DNA of 64,000 nt from Pseudisothecium myosuroides (lineage: Eukaryota; Streptophyta; Bryopsida; Hypnales; Lembophyllaceae): contig OX637296.1 of NCBI GenBank assembly GCA_951799445.1, positions 20,770,001-20,834,000 on the forward strand, in the 5' to 3' direction. Position numbers and translations under genes: made by a program. Numbering within the stretch: position 1 is the first letter of the stretch; the number at the start of each line of letters is the position of its first letter. The notes under the pieces are model-generated. The model was not told where the DNA came from and did no database searches. It worked only from the letters and a program-made list of their open reading frames with translations. Positions 40,641 through 52,712 of this stretch are shown here, in pieces.

Positions 40641-41236
40641 GAGGTCACAATTGAACCCTAATAGTAGGGGTTGCAATTGAGTTGAGGGCCAATTGGGCTT
40701 GAATATGCCCTCTTTGTATTCTAATGTAGTAAGACAATGAAACAGTTCATTGATCTTAAATGGTTCGAACGTGCCTTCTTTGCTCATTATACTCAAGGAG
40801 AAATGTAAATCCTTCGTGCACACTATTTTTTGGATTCTGAGAAATAAGACATGTACTTTAAAGCTACATTTATGCCTTGAAATGACAAGACCATGTACAT
40901 TCTAACCATTTTAAGGTCGATGAACCATTTCACAGAGTGTGCTACCTTAAAACTATAAAGGATTGACATTATGACACCTTCGAAATTGAATTGGAATTGA
41001 AAGAGGTGGAATTGGGTTGAATAGTCACCGTTTTATAACTTCAAGAACACCCCATGCGGTTTAGTTACATAGGCAAAGGATTCCTTTACTATTCCACCAT
41101 TTGAAGGGAAGTTTTAAAATTACCATTGCAATTGTCTAGGGAGTCCAAAGAACCCATTAGGGGAAGAATGGGGCTTGAAAGAGGCCCCTTCCCCTTCAGA
41201 ACCTCAAATATGTCCAAATCAGCAGTCAACGAGATT
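40641..41236. other. Repeat-derived DNA related to the palindrome arms
   Basis: Segments such as AAACTATAAAGGATTGACA and GGTGGAATTGGGTTGAATAG (41,000-41,020) are further copies of the arm sequence next to element E. No gene is seen. Confidence 0.5.
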
Positions 41237-41420
41237 AATTAATTATTTAATTTTAAAATTTTTTAAAATTTTTTAAAATTTTTAAAATTTTTTTAAATTT
41301 TTTAAATTTTAAATTTTAAAAATTATTATTATTTGAAAAAAAAATTCAATTTTTTTTAATAAAATGTTAATATTTAATTATATTTAATTATATTTAAATC
41401 AGTAGTCCGATGTGGCCGAT
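41237..41420. repeat. A/T-only low-complexity tract
   Basis: It is almost entirely A and T, with repeated TTTTAAAATTTT words and TATTTAATTATATTTAATTA near the end. Confidence 0.85.
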
Positions 41421-41810
41421 CATCGTCCACCTAGGATTTTATTTTTATTTTTATTTATTTATTGAAAATAGCTTATTTATACTCGATCTTCGTGGCATGT
41501 GGTATTCCAGGTCAAATACGCATCTGTTTTGTTTTTGTTTTTTTTTAATTTAAAAAAAAATTGAAGAAAAAAAATTCAGCAGGAACGCTGTTTTAGAAGT
41601 CACAGCCTCTTGCAGGCCTCATTGGGCTCCTAATGCACAATAGAATTCAAAAGGACAAGACAATGGAAAACTATATGTTTTAGCTTTGACCACCTATAAT
41701 GTGTGTGATTTTCTATTGTAAAATAAGATGACCAAAATACATGTGAAAAAATCTCTTATTTTTTGTTCTATTGCAACCAAAAAGTGTGAAGCCAACCAAT
41801 TTGTGAGGCA

Positions 41811-42201
41811 ACCCATTCCTGATCACCGCCCCATACTGGCCATGTAGGTTGTTCTCTTTCCGTGAAGGAGGAGATCAACAATGAATAATTATGGCACGGT
41901 TCTTGGGCAATTGTGGCGCATTTTAATTTTTGATTGGCTATAAGACTCTCACTATATTGCAACCACCCCTTGGACGATTTTGTTTTCAAGCCCATGTTCA
42001 AAAATAGCAAGCCCTATATCACCAATATGGAAGGAATAGATTTTTCTGCTGAAAAATTCACAGTAATTATGTTTTATGGAAAAATAATCTGGAAAATTAT
42101 GGAAACCTTTTGCAGTCTATTGCTTCACAGGGAAAAAATTTACCCAATCACGACAGGTGCCCTGCAGATACATGGAACTCCTTAAGTGGTCAGGAATGGG
42201 T
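41811..42201. mobile_element. MITE with ACCCATTCCTGATCAC ends, 391 bp
   Basis: ACCCATTCCTGATCAC (41,811) pairs with GTGGTCAGGAATGGGT (42,186-42,201). It sits in the conserved upstream region of tRNA-like copy 3. A possible relative starts near 33,400. Confidence 0.65.
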
Positions 42202-42330
42202 AGTGACCAAACAGACCACAAAGGATACTGTATACATTGCTTATGCATACCCCAGCAGTTAGCAGTGCGCACTGCTGGAGTGGGATCGGGTATTTCTACA
42301 ATATAAGTCTTCTACTTTCGCTTCTCTACA

Positions 42331-42415
42331 GGAGCTGATGCGTTGCCCTAAACTTTCAAATATGAAAACAGTTCCTCCGGGGACGAGGTTCCGGGTTCAA
42401 CTCCTGGCAGCTCCA
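42331..42415 (+). ncRNA. tRNA-like transcription unit, copy 3
   Basis: GGAGCTG opens and CAGCTCCA closes an 85-nt unit. The GGGAC-GAG-GTTCC hairpin shows a base change that keeps pairing (G-U). ATATAA lies 30 bp upstream (42,301) and TTTTT at 42,426-42,430. The middle part differs strongly from copy 1, as expected for a loop region. Confidence 0.55.
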
Positions 42416-43238
42416 CCACATTAACTTTTTCGTTATACTTTTCTAATTCTGTGGATCTTGCTGCAATCAGTCGCAGGAGCCCTGCACGGTGAAAACGCAG
42501 GAATTCTACCCCCGGGGAAAACGCAGGAATTTTTTTATTTTTCACATGTTATTTTAAAAAAAAATTCTGAATTCATATTTGCAATTAGAGGCCCCAAAAT
42601 AGCAAGGAGGGGTCTACATCTAGCCCTAGACACGGCTCAAAATAGGGGCAAGATTTTACCTTTATCCCCCCAATTTTTGCGTTTTTACCTTGCGGGTCCC
42701 ACTTTGTGAGACGGATTTAACGTCCTGCCAATCAGTCCATGAGAAACTCTAGACCCCGATTTGGCTCTCCACCGGGCATCTGGAGACTAAGGTACCTATT
42801 TTGGATAACATAACCATTTCAGTATGTAGGACATGAGGAATTTATTGAAAAATGGATCTCAATGTGTGCAGAAATAAGGATGAGGTAGAATGGAAGAAAA
42901 AAAAATTTAATTTAAAATAAAAATAAAAAATGAATATTTTATTCATTATGAATGTGCATTTTTCATTTGGACCCATTTCAATCTCATAGATTCACCTATT
43001 ACGTTTAGCTTTGGCAATTCTCTCTAAACAAGGAAGGAAGAGAGATGACTGGATGAGAAGGCACAAACAAAGAATCTTTTTCAATGAATAGTGCATCCAA
43101 GTGTTGTCCACAATAGGTCAGTCACCTTATAAAGCCACGACAGGGGGGCTATATGAAATAGATACCTCTATTTTAGATGGGAATTAGTGTGGGATCAATT
43201 TGGAACTTCTAAACAATCATTTTGCTCTCAATGGTATT
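42416..43238. other. Intergenic DNA, no gene recognised
   Basis: A short direct repeat (AACGCAGGAATT at about 42,496 and 42,519) is present. Otherwise nothing is assigned. Confidence 0.5.
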
Positions 43239-43648
43239 AAGGTAGTTTGCTCTAAAAGCGACCATTTAAGGGCTGGTCTACCTTTTCCATAGGTTTCCGT
43301 AGATGGAAAGATTTTTCGCTTGTTTTTTAGAGAAAGATAAATAGATGTGAAATGTAACACAATTGGTTCATATTTTTTCAAGCATTATTGAATTACTTAT
43401 AAAATTTTGAAGGTTTGTATAGTAGGCACCTATTTGTGACTACAAATCTCCAAAAATCCACCCACTTGCAACTTATAAAGAGATGTGAGGAAATCAAGGA
43501 GAATTATTGGCTCTTGCAATAAATAATATTTTTTCTTCAATAAACTCAATGGCTAAAGAAGTTCATTTTTGAGCCACCTCATGTCCATTCTATAGCTAAT
43601 TATAGGGATGATTTGAAAAAGACAGTTACTTTTAGAGTAGACCACCTT
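43239..43648. mobile_element. MITE with AAGGTAGTTTGCTCT ends, 410 bp
   Basis: AAGGTAGTTTGCTCTAAAAG at the left pairs, with a few changes, with CTTTTAGAGTAGACCACCTT at the right. It is the same family as 37,316-37,627. Confidence 0.65.
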
Positions 43649-45023
43649 GCACTAAGTTTCACACATTCATATTCGTCTCTCTTCCCCAAAGCTACTGTGG
43701 ACATTAGTCAAAAAAATTGACAATTTGGGCACCTTTATTTGTTTTCCTAAAATCTTATCTAGTTAATTCCTAAAGTTCTTTCATGTTTAGAGGTCCAAAC
43801 TACTTCACAATATTAATCTCCAAAGCAAGGCTAAAATCTTCATGTATTTTCAACTCTTTTCAAATAATTAGGTTTCATTTTTCAAACTTTTATTTTGAAA
43901 TTTAATGATCCTACAACTTGCAACCCTCAAAAATATGTTGAAGAAATAAATTGGGAATACATATACGTATAAAAAATTTCAACAAAAAATAATTCATATT
44001 CATGCTTTTATAATTTCCTTATGTTTTCTTTTTCCATTGTAAAATGAGATGATAAAAATACAGGTGAAGAACTCTCTTATAATTTGTTCTCATTGCAACT
44101 AAAAAAGTATAAAGCTGATTAATCTAGATATGTATAGTGACCAAAGGGACCACAATGGATAAACATACCCCAACAATTGGCCATACATTAGTTCACACAT
44201 TAAATTAGGTTGTTTGTTTTGTTTGTAGTGAGATCTCCAAAACTGAGCATCCTTTGTTTGCATTCTTGAAGCCATCAGAAAACCCTTTGCCAGGAGGTAT
44301 GTGTGGGCTTTGTTTTGTGGCATTTGGACCTATGGTGTGAAAAATTATGGATTTTTGAGTTATTTTTGGATCTCAAGTTATGCTAAATTTTGCATCTTTT
44401 GGACCATGCGTACGTTGGTCATGTCCTTGGAACCATTAGAAACCTCTCTACGAGGAGGGATGGACAAACTTTGTTTCCTGACATTTGGACATATAATTTG
44501 AAAATTATGGATGTTTGTGTTATTTTTTATTTAAAAATTAAATTAAATTATCTTTTACATGGAGATTTCATTATCTTTTAATTTGGGCCAACATTTGACA
44601 CAAGGCTACAATATCTTTACCGGTGAGGTGACTCATTAGAGAGAATTTGGGCCCTCTAAAGGGCCGCGAGTTGCCATGAGTTCTCCACAAGTGTTGAATA
44701 GTTCCTGAGTGTTGAAACTGCGCCACCGCAGCAGGGTGACGTGGTCGGGACTCGGCCACATCAGATTTTCAATTTTTTATTTTTTATTTTTATTTTTTTA
44801 AAATGAAATTTGGTAAACAATTTTTTTATTTTTTTATTTATTATTAAATATATTTTTCGGACAGCCCATACCACTATTCACAGCATGGGGACAGATTGCG
44901 GAACGGGCCTGAAACGGCCCTTTCTTGGCCTCAAATCCCTTCTAATGGCACTCTCTGGAGTGGACTGCCAATCGCCGTTTGGGTATCTCTACTATATAAA
45001 CCTTCTACTTGGCCTATGTTACC

Positions 45024-45108
45024 GGAGCTGATGCACTACCCTCAACCCCCTCCCTTGAAAATAGTCTCCTTGGGGACAAGGTCCCGGGTTCAACTCCGGG
45101 CAGCTCCA
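45024..45108 (+). ncRNA. tRNA-like transcription unit, copy 4
   Basis: An 85-nt unit with GGAGCTG/CAGCTCC ends, GGGAC-AAG-GTCCC hairpin and B-box-like GGGTTCAACTCC. TATATAAA lies 31 bp upstream (44,993) and TTTTT follows at 45,119. Here the T-arm-like stem is perfect (CCGGG/CCGGG), making this the best-preserved copy. Confidence 0.58.
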
Positions 45109-45391
45109 CCACATTAACTTTTTCGTTTTGAAATCCCTCTCTCTTCCCTAAAGCTGAAGAGAACATCACTAAGAGAATTTGACAATTTGGGCACCTTTCT
45201 TTGCTTTCCTAAAATTTCATTTAGTTAATTAAATTTAGAGCCCCCAAAGCCTCTAGTGGACATTTCACCAATCTTTGCTTTCCTAAAATTTCATTTAGCT
45301 AACTCTTAAGTTTTTTCATGTTTAGAGGCCCAAAACTGCTTCAAAATATTAGTTTCCAAAGTAAGGCTAAAATCTTCATGTATAGTTACCT

Positions 45392-46671
45392 TTTAACCTT
45401 GAAAAAAAACTTTTTTTGACATATATAACCGTAGGATCTTGTAGTACACTGGTTTGAAAAGATGTAGAAAAAATTTCAGAAATTTCCACCGTGTGGATTG
45501 CAAGATATTAGCGTTTGAATTGACAAAAATCCTTTTTGTGGCCCTGCAAAAAATCGGGCACTTGCACTTCACAAGCTCACTTTTCTATAAAAAAAATGTT
45601 CAAAATGGTGGTACTTCTTTGGATTCTTTTTTCTAAACAATTTTTTTACATATTTGAAAATTTTCAAGTCATTTGGAATTGTACAACATATAGGAAAAAA
45701 ATAGTAAGTAGAAAGAAATAGAGAATGATTCAAAATACTAATTGTTACGAATTTAATTATGGAATTGAAAAATGTCAGTTCCAATGGTTGTAATGTTTTT
45801 ATAAACAATTCACATCTTATGATTTTATTTTTATTTTTAAATATTGAAAATTGAGTGAAATAAACAACTTCAAAGTTTATTTTAGAGTAGAGAATCCATA
45901 ATTGCTTGCAAACTAAAACTTCTCATAATTTCTCTTCTTTTTCTTTTCTTTTTAACAAATGGAAAATCCACTGCATTAAAAAAAAAAATACAAAACAGCC
46001 AAGCCGTGAGGCTGGACAAATGAAGAGATAGCAAGGAAAAGGACCAAAGAAAAAGAAAAAACAGAGAGCCCTAAGAAAAAGAATAGCCCGAGGGGCCGCG
46101 CCCTTTCCATCTAATAATGTAATCCTTTCTCAAAGCTAACAACTTGGATCGGAGCCAAATATTATCAAGTTTGAGCCAAATGGAAGATGCTTGGTGGAGT
46201 TTGAGTCTAGAGGACACTTGGGCTTTAATGAATGCCGCTCTGCCTGAATCAAGAAGTGCGTCCCAGAGCGCTTGCTATAGGAGGCCACTTGGCCATAACG
46301 TGTGTAAAAACACCTTCTGGTTCCTAGCGATCCAGATTAACCAACTCCTCATAACTTTGACTCATTGGTTGAAATGAAATTATTCAAAGCTTTCCATATA
46401 TATAACTCTAGAAAACCAATTTCAAATTTTTGTTTTAAAAAAAAGTGATTTTTTTTATCTGCCCGAATTGCCTACTTACGGAAAAAAATAACACATTAGG
46501 CCATAACTTTTGACTTGTATTTCCAAATGTCATGAAATTTAGTGCAAATAAAAGATATTCCTTGTCCCCACCTTCTATTAAAATTTCAGACCAAAATATG
46601 GAAATCTCTAGTTGCACGTACCTGCCAAAAATTTCTATACTGCCAAAAAACACATACTGGTCCTTTAGGGG
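45392..46671. mobile_element. TTAA-type element F, degraded left end, LINE-like insert
   Basis: The right end GGTCCTTTAGGGG is followed by TTAA (46,672-46,675). The interior matches G and H in inverted or direct order ('ccgtgtggattgcaagatatt', 'agagaatccataattgc'). The left boundary is placed only by a TTAA and loss of similarity; the expected terminus is missing. It contains the 45,932-46,342 insertion. Confidence 0.6.
45932..46342 (-). mobile_element. Probable truncated LINE 3' end within F
   Basis: Element F sequence is interrupted here while G runs through. The flanks carry an imperfect duplicate, ACTTCTCATAATTT (45,918-45,931) and ACTCCTCATAACTTT (46,343-46,357), compatible with a LINE-size target duplication. 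A run of 11 A (45,979) reads as poly-T on the minus strand. The minus strand translates in broken frames, and no protein domain is securely recognised. Confidence 0.4.
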
Positions 46672-46896
46672 TTAAAACTTGAAAGATGGGTCAGTGACTA
46701 TGGAAATCATCCCGTTGGGAACCGTGTAAATCATTAGATTAAAAAATTGCAAAAGCACTTATAGAAAGTTAAACTATTGTAGAAGGACTATCTTTTTTAC
46801 AACAAAATTTTGAGGACAAATAGTTCCACTTCTATCTTATTGATAGAAGGACTCTTTGTAATTCATCGGGCAAAAAATGGTTGTGACATTTTTTAA

Positions 46897-47785
46897 CCCC
46901 TGAAGGACCAAGTTGCGTTTCTTTGGCAATATAGTAATTTAAGGCAGTTCACTGCAAACGGAAATTTTATTTTTTCCTTCAAAATTTTCACACAGCATGG
47001 AGACGAGGTTTTTCTTTAAGGCCATACAATTTTCATAACTTTTGACTACATGGTTAAAAAGTTATTGTATGAGATTAAAAAAATTTTGAAATTGCAGTCC
47101 AAGCAGATAAAAAAAATCACTTTTTTCATAAACAAAAATTTGAAATTGTTTTTTTAGATTTATATATATATATGGAAAGCTTTTAATCATTCCATTTTGA
47201 TCAATGAGATGAAAGTTATGAGGAGTTTTAGTTTGCGGGCAACTATGGATTCTCTATTTTATAATAAACTTTGAAGTCATTTATTTCCTCAATTTTTAAT
47301 ATTTTTGTAAAAGAATAAAATCATAGGATGTAGATTGGTTATTTCAACATTACCACCATTGGATTGGCATTTTTCAATTCCATAAATAAATTCTTAACAA
47401 TTTTGTATTTTGAATCATTCTCTACTTCTTTCTACTTACTATTTTTTTCCTCTATGATGTACAATTCCAGATGATTTGAAATTTTTCAAGCATGTACTGA
47501 ACTTACCTTAAAGAATGAATCCACACTATTTTGGACATTTTTTCATACAAATGTGAGTTTGTGAAGTGCAGCTGCCTTGCTTTTCGCAAGGCCAAAAAAA
47601 GGATTTCAGTGAATTCAAATGCTAGTATCTTGCAATCCATGCGGTGAAAATTTCTGAAAATTTTACCACATGTTTTGAAGTCAGCAATACTATAAGGTCT
47701 TATGGTTACATGTGTCAAAAAAAAATTCAAAAGTTTGGTACTTGTACTAGAAATGGCAATTTTGAAGCGTTTTTGGTGAAAAGTT
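46897..47785. mobile_element. TTAA-type element G, inverted relative to F, right end lost
   Basis: TTAA (46,893-46,896) precedes CCCCTGAAGGACCAAG. The interior is the inverse of F. Near 47,750 it reaches AGAAATGGCAATTTTGAAGCG, which in A-D lies about 50 bp from the terminus, but the terminal GGTCC-GGGG part is absent. Confidence 0.65.
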
Positions 47786-47791
47786 TTTGAC

Positions 47792-47854
47792 ATGGATGGG
47801 AAGCTTCCTGTCGATCTGGACATGGACATGCCTTTGCCTGCATTTCTGGCACCG
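47792..47854 (+). other. Isolated exon-like 21-codon frame
   Basis: ATG opens MDGKLPVDLDMDMPLPAFLAP, in 63 bp, and runs into GTATGT. It is noticeably GC-richer than its surroundings and begins where element G breaks off. It shows no similarity to the I-block exon-like frames despite equal length. It could be a fragment of a gene 5' end, or chance. Confidence 0.2.
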
Positions 47855-48706
47855 GTATGTTCAACTCTCGGGGGGGGCACCTAGTATTTTACTACAAACC
47901 ACGTGCGAACAAGTGGTTTCTAATGAACTATAATTTCAACTTAAAATTTTGAGGGTTGCTTAATAATGACTATAGGTTTCTATTGCCAAAATTTCAAATT
48001 AAAATACTAGTTGAAATGATTTGTACAAGAGGTTGAAAATGGCCTAAAACGGCATGTTTTTCAACTCAAATATTTATAGAGATCACATTTAGATGACCAT
48101 TGCATCAATACTCAACTCAAAATGAACTTTCAATAGAGAGCTATTTTTAGGAATTTTTTGTTCATTTTTTAGACAATTTTTTAGGATATAATATAGGGGT
48201 GTGAAAGTTATTTTTCAGTTGTACAGTGTATCTAATTACTTCAAAAATTTGTAACTAATTATCATTAACAAATAAAAATATCAATAATTCAAAACATAAA
48301 CTTTTGAAGTAGGAAAATCTAGTCATATTTTTTTAATTTCATTTTATTTAAATTTTAGGATATAATATAGGGGGTCCAAAGTTTTGTTTACACGTCTTTT
48401 CTAATGGACACTCTAAGTGACCCCCCCGAGGTTCAACTGTATGCTTATTTGCTACTCCTTCACGATTGGATGGTTTATCATCTTGTTTGGTTTGTTCCTG
48501 CTTGTGCTCATGTTTTCACAATTGAATGGTTTATCATCTTGTTTGGTTCGTTCCTGCTTGTGCTCATGTTTTCAGTTTTCATAGTTAGACATTTGAAATT
48601 TCCGATGTACCTTGCTTGTTTGAATAAGTTCCGTGTATGTGGATCTTGAGGGGGTTTGTGAAAAAGCAGAGTTTTCAACTCCACACCCTTATCTTCAGAT
48701 TCTTAA

Positions 48707-49677
48707 CCCCTCATCGCCTAAGGCCTGTTTGAGTTCAAATACATCATTGCTTTTGAAGTGTTATAAATCTAAATGTCACTAAGTTATAGAGATCTCAACC
48801 GTACAATCTTGTAGTGTACATGTTGTAAATGACATGGATCAAATTTGGAGTCATTTGACCACATAGATTGCAAGATTATAATGTTTTAGTGTTGAAAAAG
48901 GATGCTGAAATTTTGCTGGAAACACATTTGGAGGTGAAATTTGATTTCTAAATCTACTCAAATGAAAAAACTTTAAACAATGAAGTGATTCAAAACTAGC
49001 ATACAAACACATTGGTGAAAAAAAAGACCATTGAATTGACTCATTGTGTCTGCAAAATGGCTTGCAAATGTAAAAAAAATAGAAAGAAAAGTTGCAAAAA
49101 ACACAACTAAGACTGAACCTCCTTCTACTAGAATGATTCTCAATCACTTACAACTTCTTGGATTGATATAAAATTTTAGCCACACAAACTAGACTAGCAT
49201 GTGCAACTTTTCCAAAAACTTTTATTGAAATCGGACATTGTATGAAGAAGAAACAAGCCGACAAAGTTCACTGTAATCCAAAAATGTCAAGGTTTTGAAC
49301 TTCGAATTGCTCCCAAACATTTAAAACAATTTGGATTGACATGAAAATTCTACCACAATAACTAGACTTCAAGGGAAATATAACCCAATAAATTTTATTG
49401 AAAACAAACATTAGATGAAGGAGATACAAGCCCCCAAAGTTGCAGCCTTCTAATGAAGTTTGGTGACCTCAAATTGAACTTGTGAACTTCAATTGGCTTC
49501 CAAGAAATCAATACATCTTAGATTGATCTGAAAATTTTACCACATAAACTAAAAGAGAGAACGCAAATTTTCCAACAAGTTTTATTGAATTCGGGCATTG
49601 GATGCAAAAGTTACAACACTTTGAATTGGACTTGAAACTATGTGAGGACACTTTTGGTCCCCTTAGGCGATGAGGGG
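48707..49677. mobile_element. TTAA-type element with a different terminus, 971 bp
   Basis: CCCCTCATCGCCTAAGG and its exact complement CCTTAGGCGATGAGGGG form a 17-bp perfect inverted repeat. It is flanked by TTAA (48,703-48,706) and TTAT (49,678-49,681). The ends share only the CCCCT start with elements A-H, so this is a second terminal family at the same kind of target. It is non-coding. Confidence 0.8.
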
Positions 49678-49685
49678 TTATGTTA

Positions 49686-49808
49686 AGGTATGTTCTCACT
49701 TAGTGTTAAAAGTGTTGTTACTGACGATCTTAGAAACAAATTTAGATGTACTTCTGGACTAGATTCACATTGCAAACATCACCTCTAACACCAAGTGCAA
49801 ACATACCT
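49686..49808. mobile_element. Small foldback, 123 bp
   Basis: AGGTATGTTCTCACTTAGTG at the left pairs with CACCAAGTGCAAACATACCT at the right, with three mismatches. It lies just next to the 971-bp element. Confidence 0.6.
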
Positions 49809-50110
49809 CTATGTTGTCAAATGCACAAATACTAACTTGAAGTTGTTTACCTTGCATGTGGCCCTATGCATTTGGCATATTGCCATCTGATACAAATCTG
49901 ACACAAACTTGTGATTGTTGAAATCACCACAAATACGTTTCACGATTTTTTTTGTATAGTGATCCCCGTTGCCACCTCCAAACCATCTATTTTTCTTTGA
50001 AATCTCCACCGTAGCACTCACAAAGAATTACAAATCGCCTTTTTATCCATTTCAAAAAAGTGAAAAAAGAAGTCATGGTGAAAATATAGTCAAGGAACTT
50101 TAGGGGTTAA

Positions 50111-50948
50111 GGGTTAACAAATTCAACTATAGGATCCTTTAGTTAACTTGTTAGAGTACATTTTACTAAAATATGAGAATAAAAAACCTTACCAATTGCA
50201 AGATCTTAATGCTTGAATTTCAAAAAAATGCATTTTCAACCCTTCCCAAATAGTTAGATTTCATTTTTCAAACTTTTTACCCAACAAAAATTTGATGATC
50301 CTACAACTTGCAACTCTAAAAAATATATGGAAGTAACAAGTTGGGAATGCATTAAAAAGTTTCAACAAAAAATATTCAATATTTAAGCTTGAAAAAAATA
50401 GTAAGTAGAAAGAAGTAGAGAATGGTTTAAAATATTAAATTGTTAAGAATTTAGGTATGGACATAAAAATTCCAATCCAATGGTTGTAATGTTGTAATAA
50501 ACAATATATATATATATGACTACATCCCTCGCTAGATCCTATGATTTCATTTTTTCCAAAATTGAATTAAACAAAGGACTCCAAAGTTTATTTTTGAGTA
50601 GAGATTCCATAATATTCCTCACAACTTTCACCTCATTAATCAAAATGGAATGATTCAAATTTTTCCACATATATTTAAATCTAGAAAACCAAGTTCAATT
50701 TTTTATTTCTTAAAAAAGGGATTTTCTTTTGAACTACTTGTATTGCCTGTGCTTCAAAAGAAAAAATATATTTCATACAATAACTTTTTAACCATGTAGT
50801 CAAAAGTTATAAAAATTGTTGGGCCTTAAAGCTATTCCTTGACCACATGTTGCATGAAAATTTCAAAGGAAAAGAATGAAAATTCCATTCATAAATGGAT
50901 GACCAAAAATAGTATATTGCCAAAAAATGCTACTTGGTCCTATAGGGG
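50111..50948. mobile_element. TTAA-type element H, left end degraded
   Basis: The right end TTGGTCCTATAGGGG is followed by TTAA (50,949-50,952). The interior matches F in the same orientation ('ttgcaagatcttaatgc'). On its left, an unrelated CTTTAGGGG-TTAA end (to 50,110) with no visible partner abuts it. Confidence 0.6.
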
Positions 50949-50952
50949 TTAA

Positions 50953-52121
50953 TCGTCTTCCAAACATTTTGCTATTAATCTCCAAATTTCAAGCCTAACA
51001 ACTTCTTGACAATAGAAGTTTCCAATGAGTCATCCTACTTTGATATTTTTTTGGCACATGGAGGTGCTTGAAGTTTCTAATTTTAACCATACAAATGTAA
51101 AGACTACTTTGTCTAATATGCATAGAATTAATTGTGGAAAATAGTGACTGTTGAATTTTAGATTACAACAATTTTGGATGATCAACTTACAGGGCAAGCT
51201 TTGGAGGAAGAAAAATGAGCTTTGGGGGAAGAAAAATTATAAGAAGATGAATAATGCTTTCTTACCCACTACAAACATTGTATTAGAATCTAAGGCAAAT
51301 ATACTTTTTTTAATTTTAAAAAATAAAAAATAAAAAACTTTCTCAAATTTGTACACATTTTCAAACAAAAAGAGTAAACAACCAAAATTGACTAAATTGG
51401 ATCCCACAGAAAATTTAAAAATTTATATACGTGTCAATTTTTTTAATTTAACAATCAAAATTATTAGCAGATTTTTTGGAATATCTTCAATAATATTGGA
51501 AACATTCTAATTACTTTGTGTTCTTAATTGCACCAGATTGAACCTTGTGTATTTTTTAAATTCTAAAAAATACAACTTTGAAAGAATTCCCTCCAAATTC
51601 AATTTGTTTGTGTAGAGTAAAGACTAGAAATGTCCAAGAAAATGTTTTTTTTCCATCCCCACTATTCCTTTCATTGTAAAAAATTTATATTTGCTCCCCT
51701 TTTGTATAAGACTACATTTCCTAAATACAATTTTAAATACTTCACATTGAAGTTTAGAAAATCACAACATGCAACAAGAACATTAAGTTAAACCATCCTA
51801 CAGAGCGCCTGCAAGGTGGATTTTGTGTTTAGCAAGGTAATTGTAAAAAGGAAGCCCCCTATTGCAGAGTTAACTCTCTGTTCTACACCTCCCCTAGCTC
51901 ATTTGGGGTGCTTAATTACAAATATGAATTCAAAATTTGCAAATTTTATCATGTGTGGCAAATAAAAATTGTTGCATTTTTCCCAGGGATAAATTCACCC
52001 TACAAAGCATACTTCATAGGATGGGTTTAGTGCCCTACGAAGAAAATTTCCAATCCAACAATGTGTCAATCTGTCCAAAAGTCAAATTGTACAACGAAAA
52101 CTTTGATACTCCTAAATTATA
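50953..52121. other. AT-rich intergenic DNA, no gene recognised
   Basis: Nothing beyond short chance frames is seen. Confidence 0.5.
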
Positions 52122-52125
52122 TTAA

Positions 52126-52712
52126 GAGCATCTCCATTGTGGCTCAGCCCACACGGCCAGGACTCCATACTCCGGGCTTGGGAGTCCAATTGCCCCCCAC
52201 TGTGGCTTGGGGCATTATTTCTGAGGCACTGGGCACAATATATATTTGCTCAAGTGCCTTAGCTTGACGTGAGTAGGGAGTTTTGGGTCGGGCCTGGAGT
52301 TGACCAATCTTTGTATTATTCTTTGTTTTTTCCATCTTTTTTTTTGTTGTTGTTAAAGCCCTGCAATGCATAAGCAAGCTTCAATGGTTTCCTTCACCTT
52401 TTCCGTATTTCAGGCAATGCTTTAAGGTAGAGGACTCAAGAACCGCCCATTGAAGGAAAAACAACCCTCTGTAGAGAACTGAATGCATGAAAACAATTTC
52501 AAAATATTTTTGCTACAAAGAGAAATGAAAGATAGTTCACTGGGGGCTTTAAACATAAATTTCAGAGTCAAAATGCATTAAATAAATTTTTTGGAAGTAC
52601 AAGCTGCATAGGTCACTATTTATGTCCTTAGGGTACAACAGTAATGAATTAAAACGTGTCTTATAATAGACAATAGAGCAAGTGAGTGCATGAATTGATG
52701 CATAGGATGCTC
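52126..52712. mobile_element. Tourist-like (PIF/Harbinger-type) MITE, 587 bp
   Basis: GAGCATC(TCC) and (GG)GATGCTC-type ends are flanked by TTAA at 52,122-52,125 and 52,713-52,716. GAGCATCTCCA ends with TTA/TAA duplications are usual for Tourist elements, so I favour that over the piggyBac-like group despite the TTAA context. Confidence 0.5.

Noticed and set aside
52126..52712. Further member of the piggyBac-like TTAA group
   Set aside because: Although flanked by TTAA, its GAGCATCTCC ends are typical of Tourist-like MITEs, whose TTA/TAA duplication can mimic TTAA.
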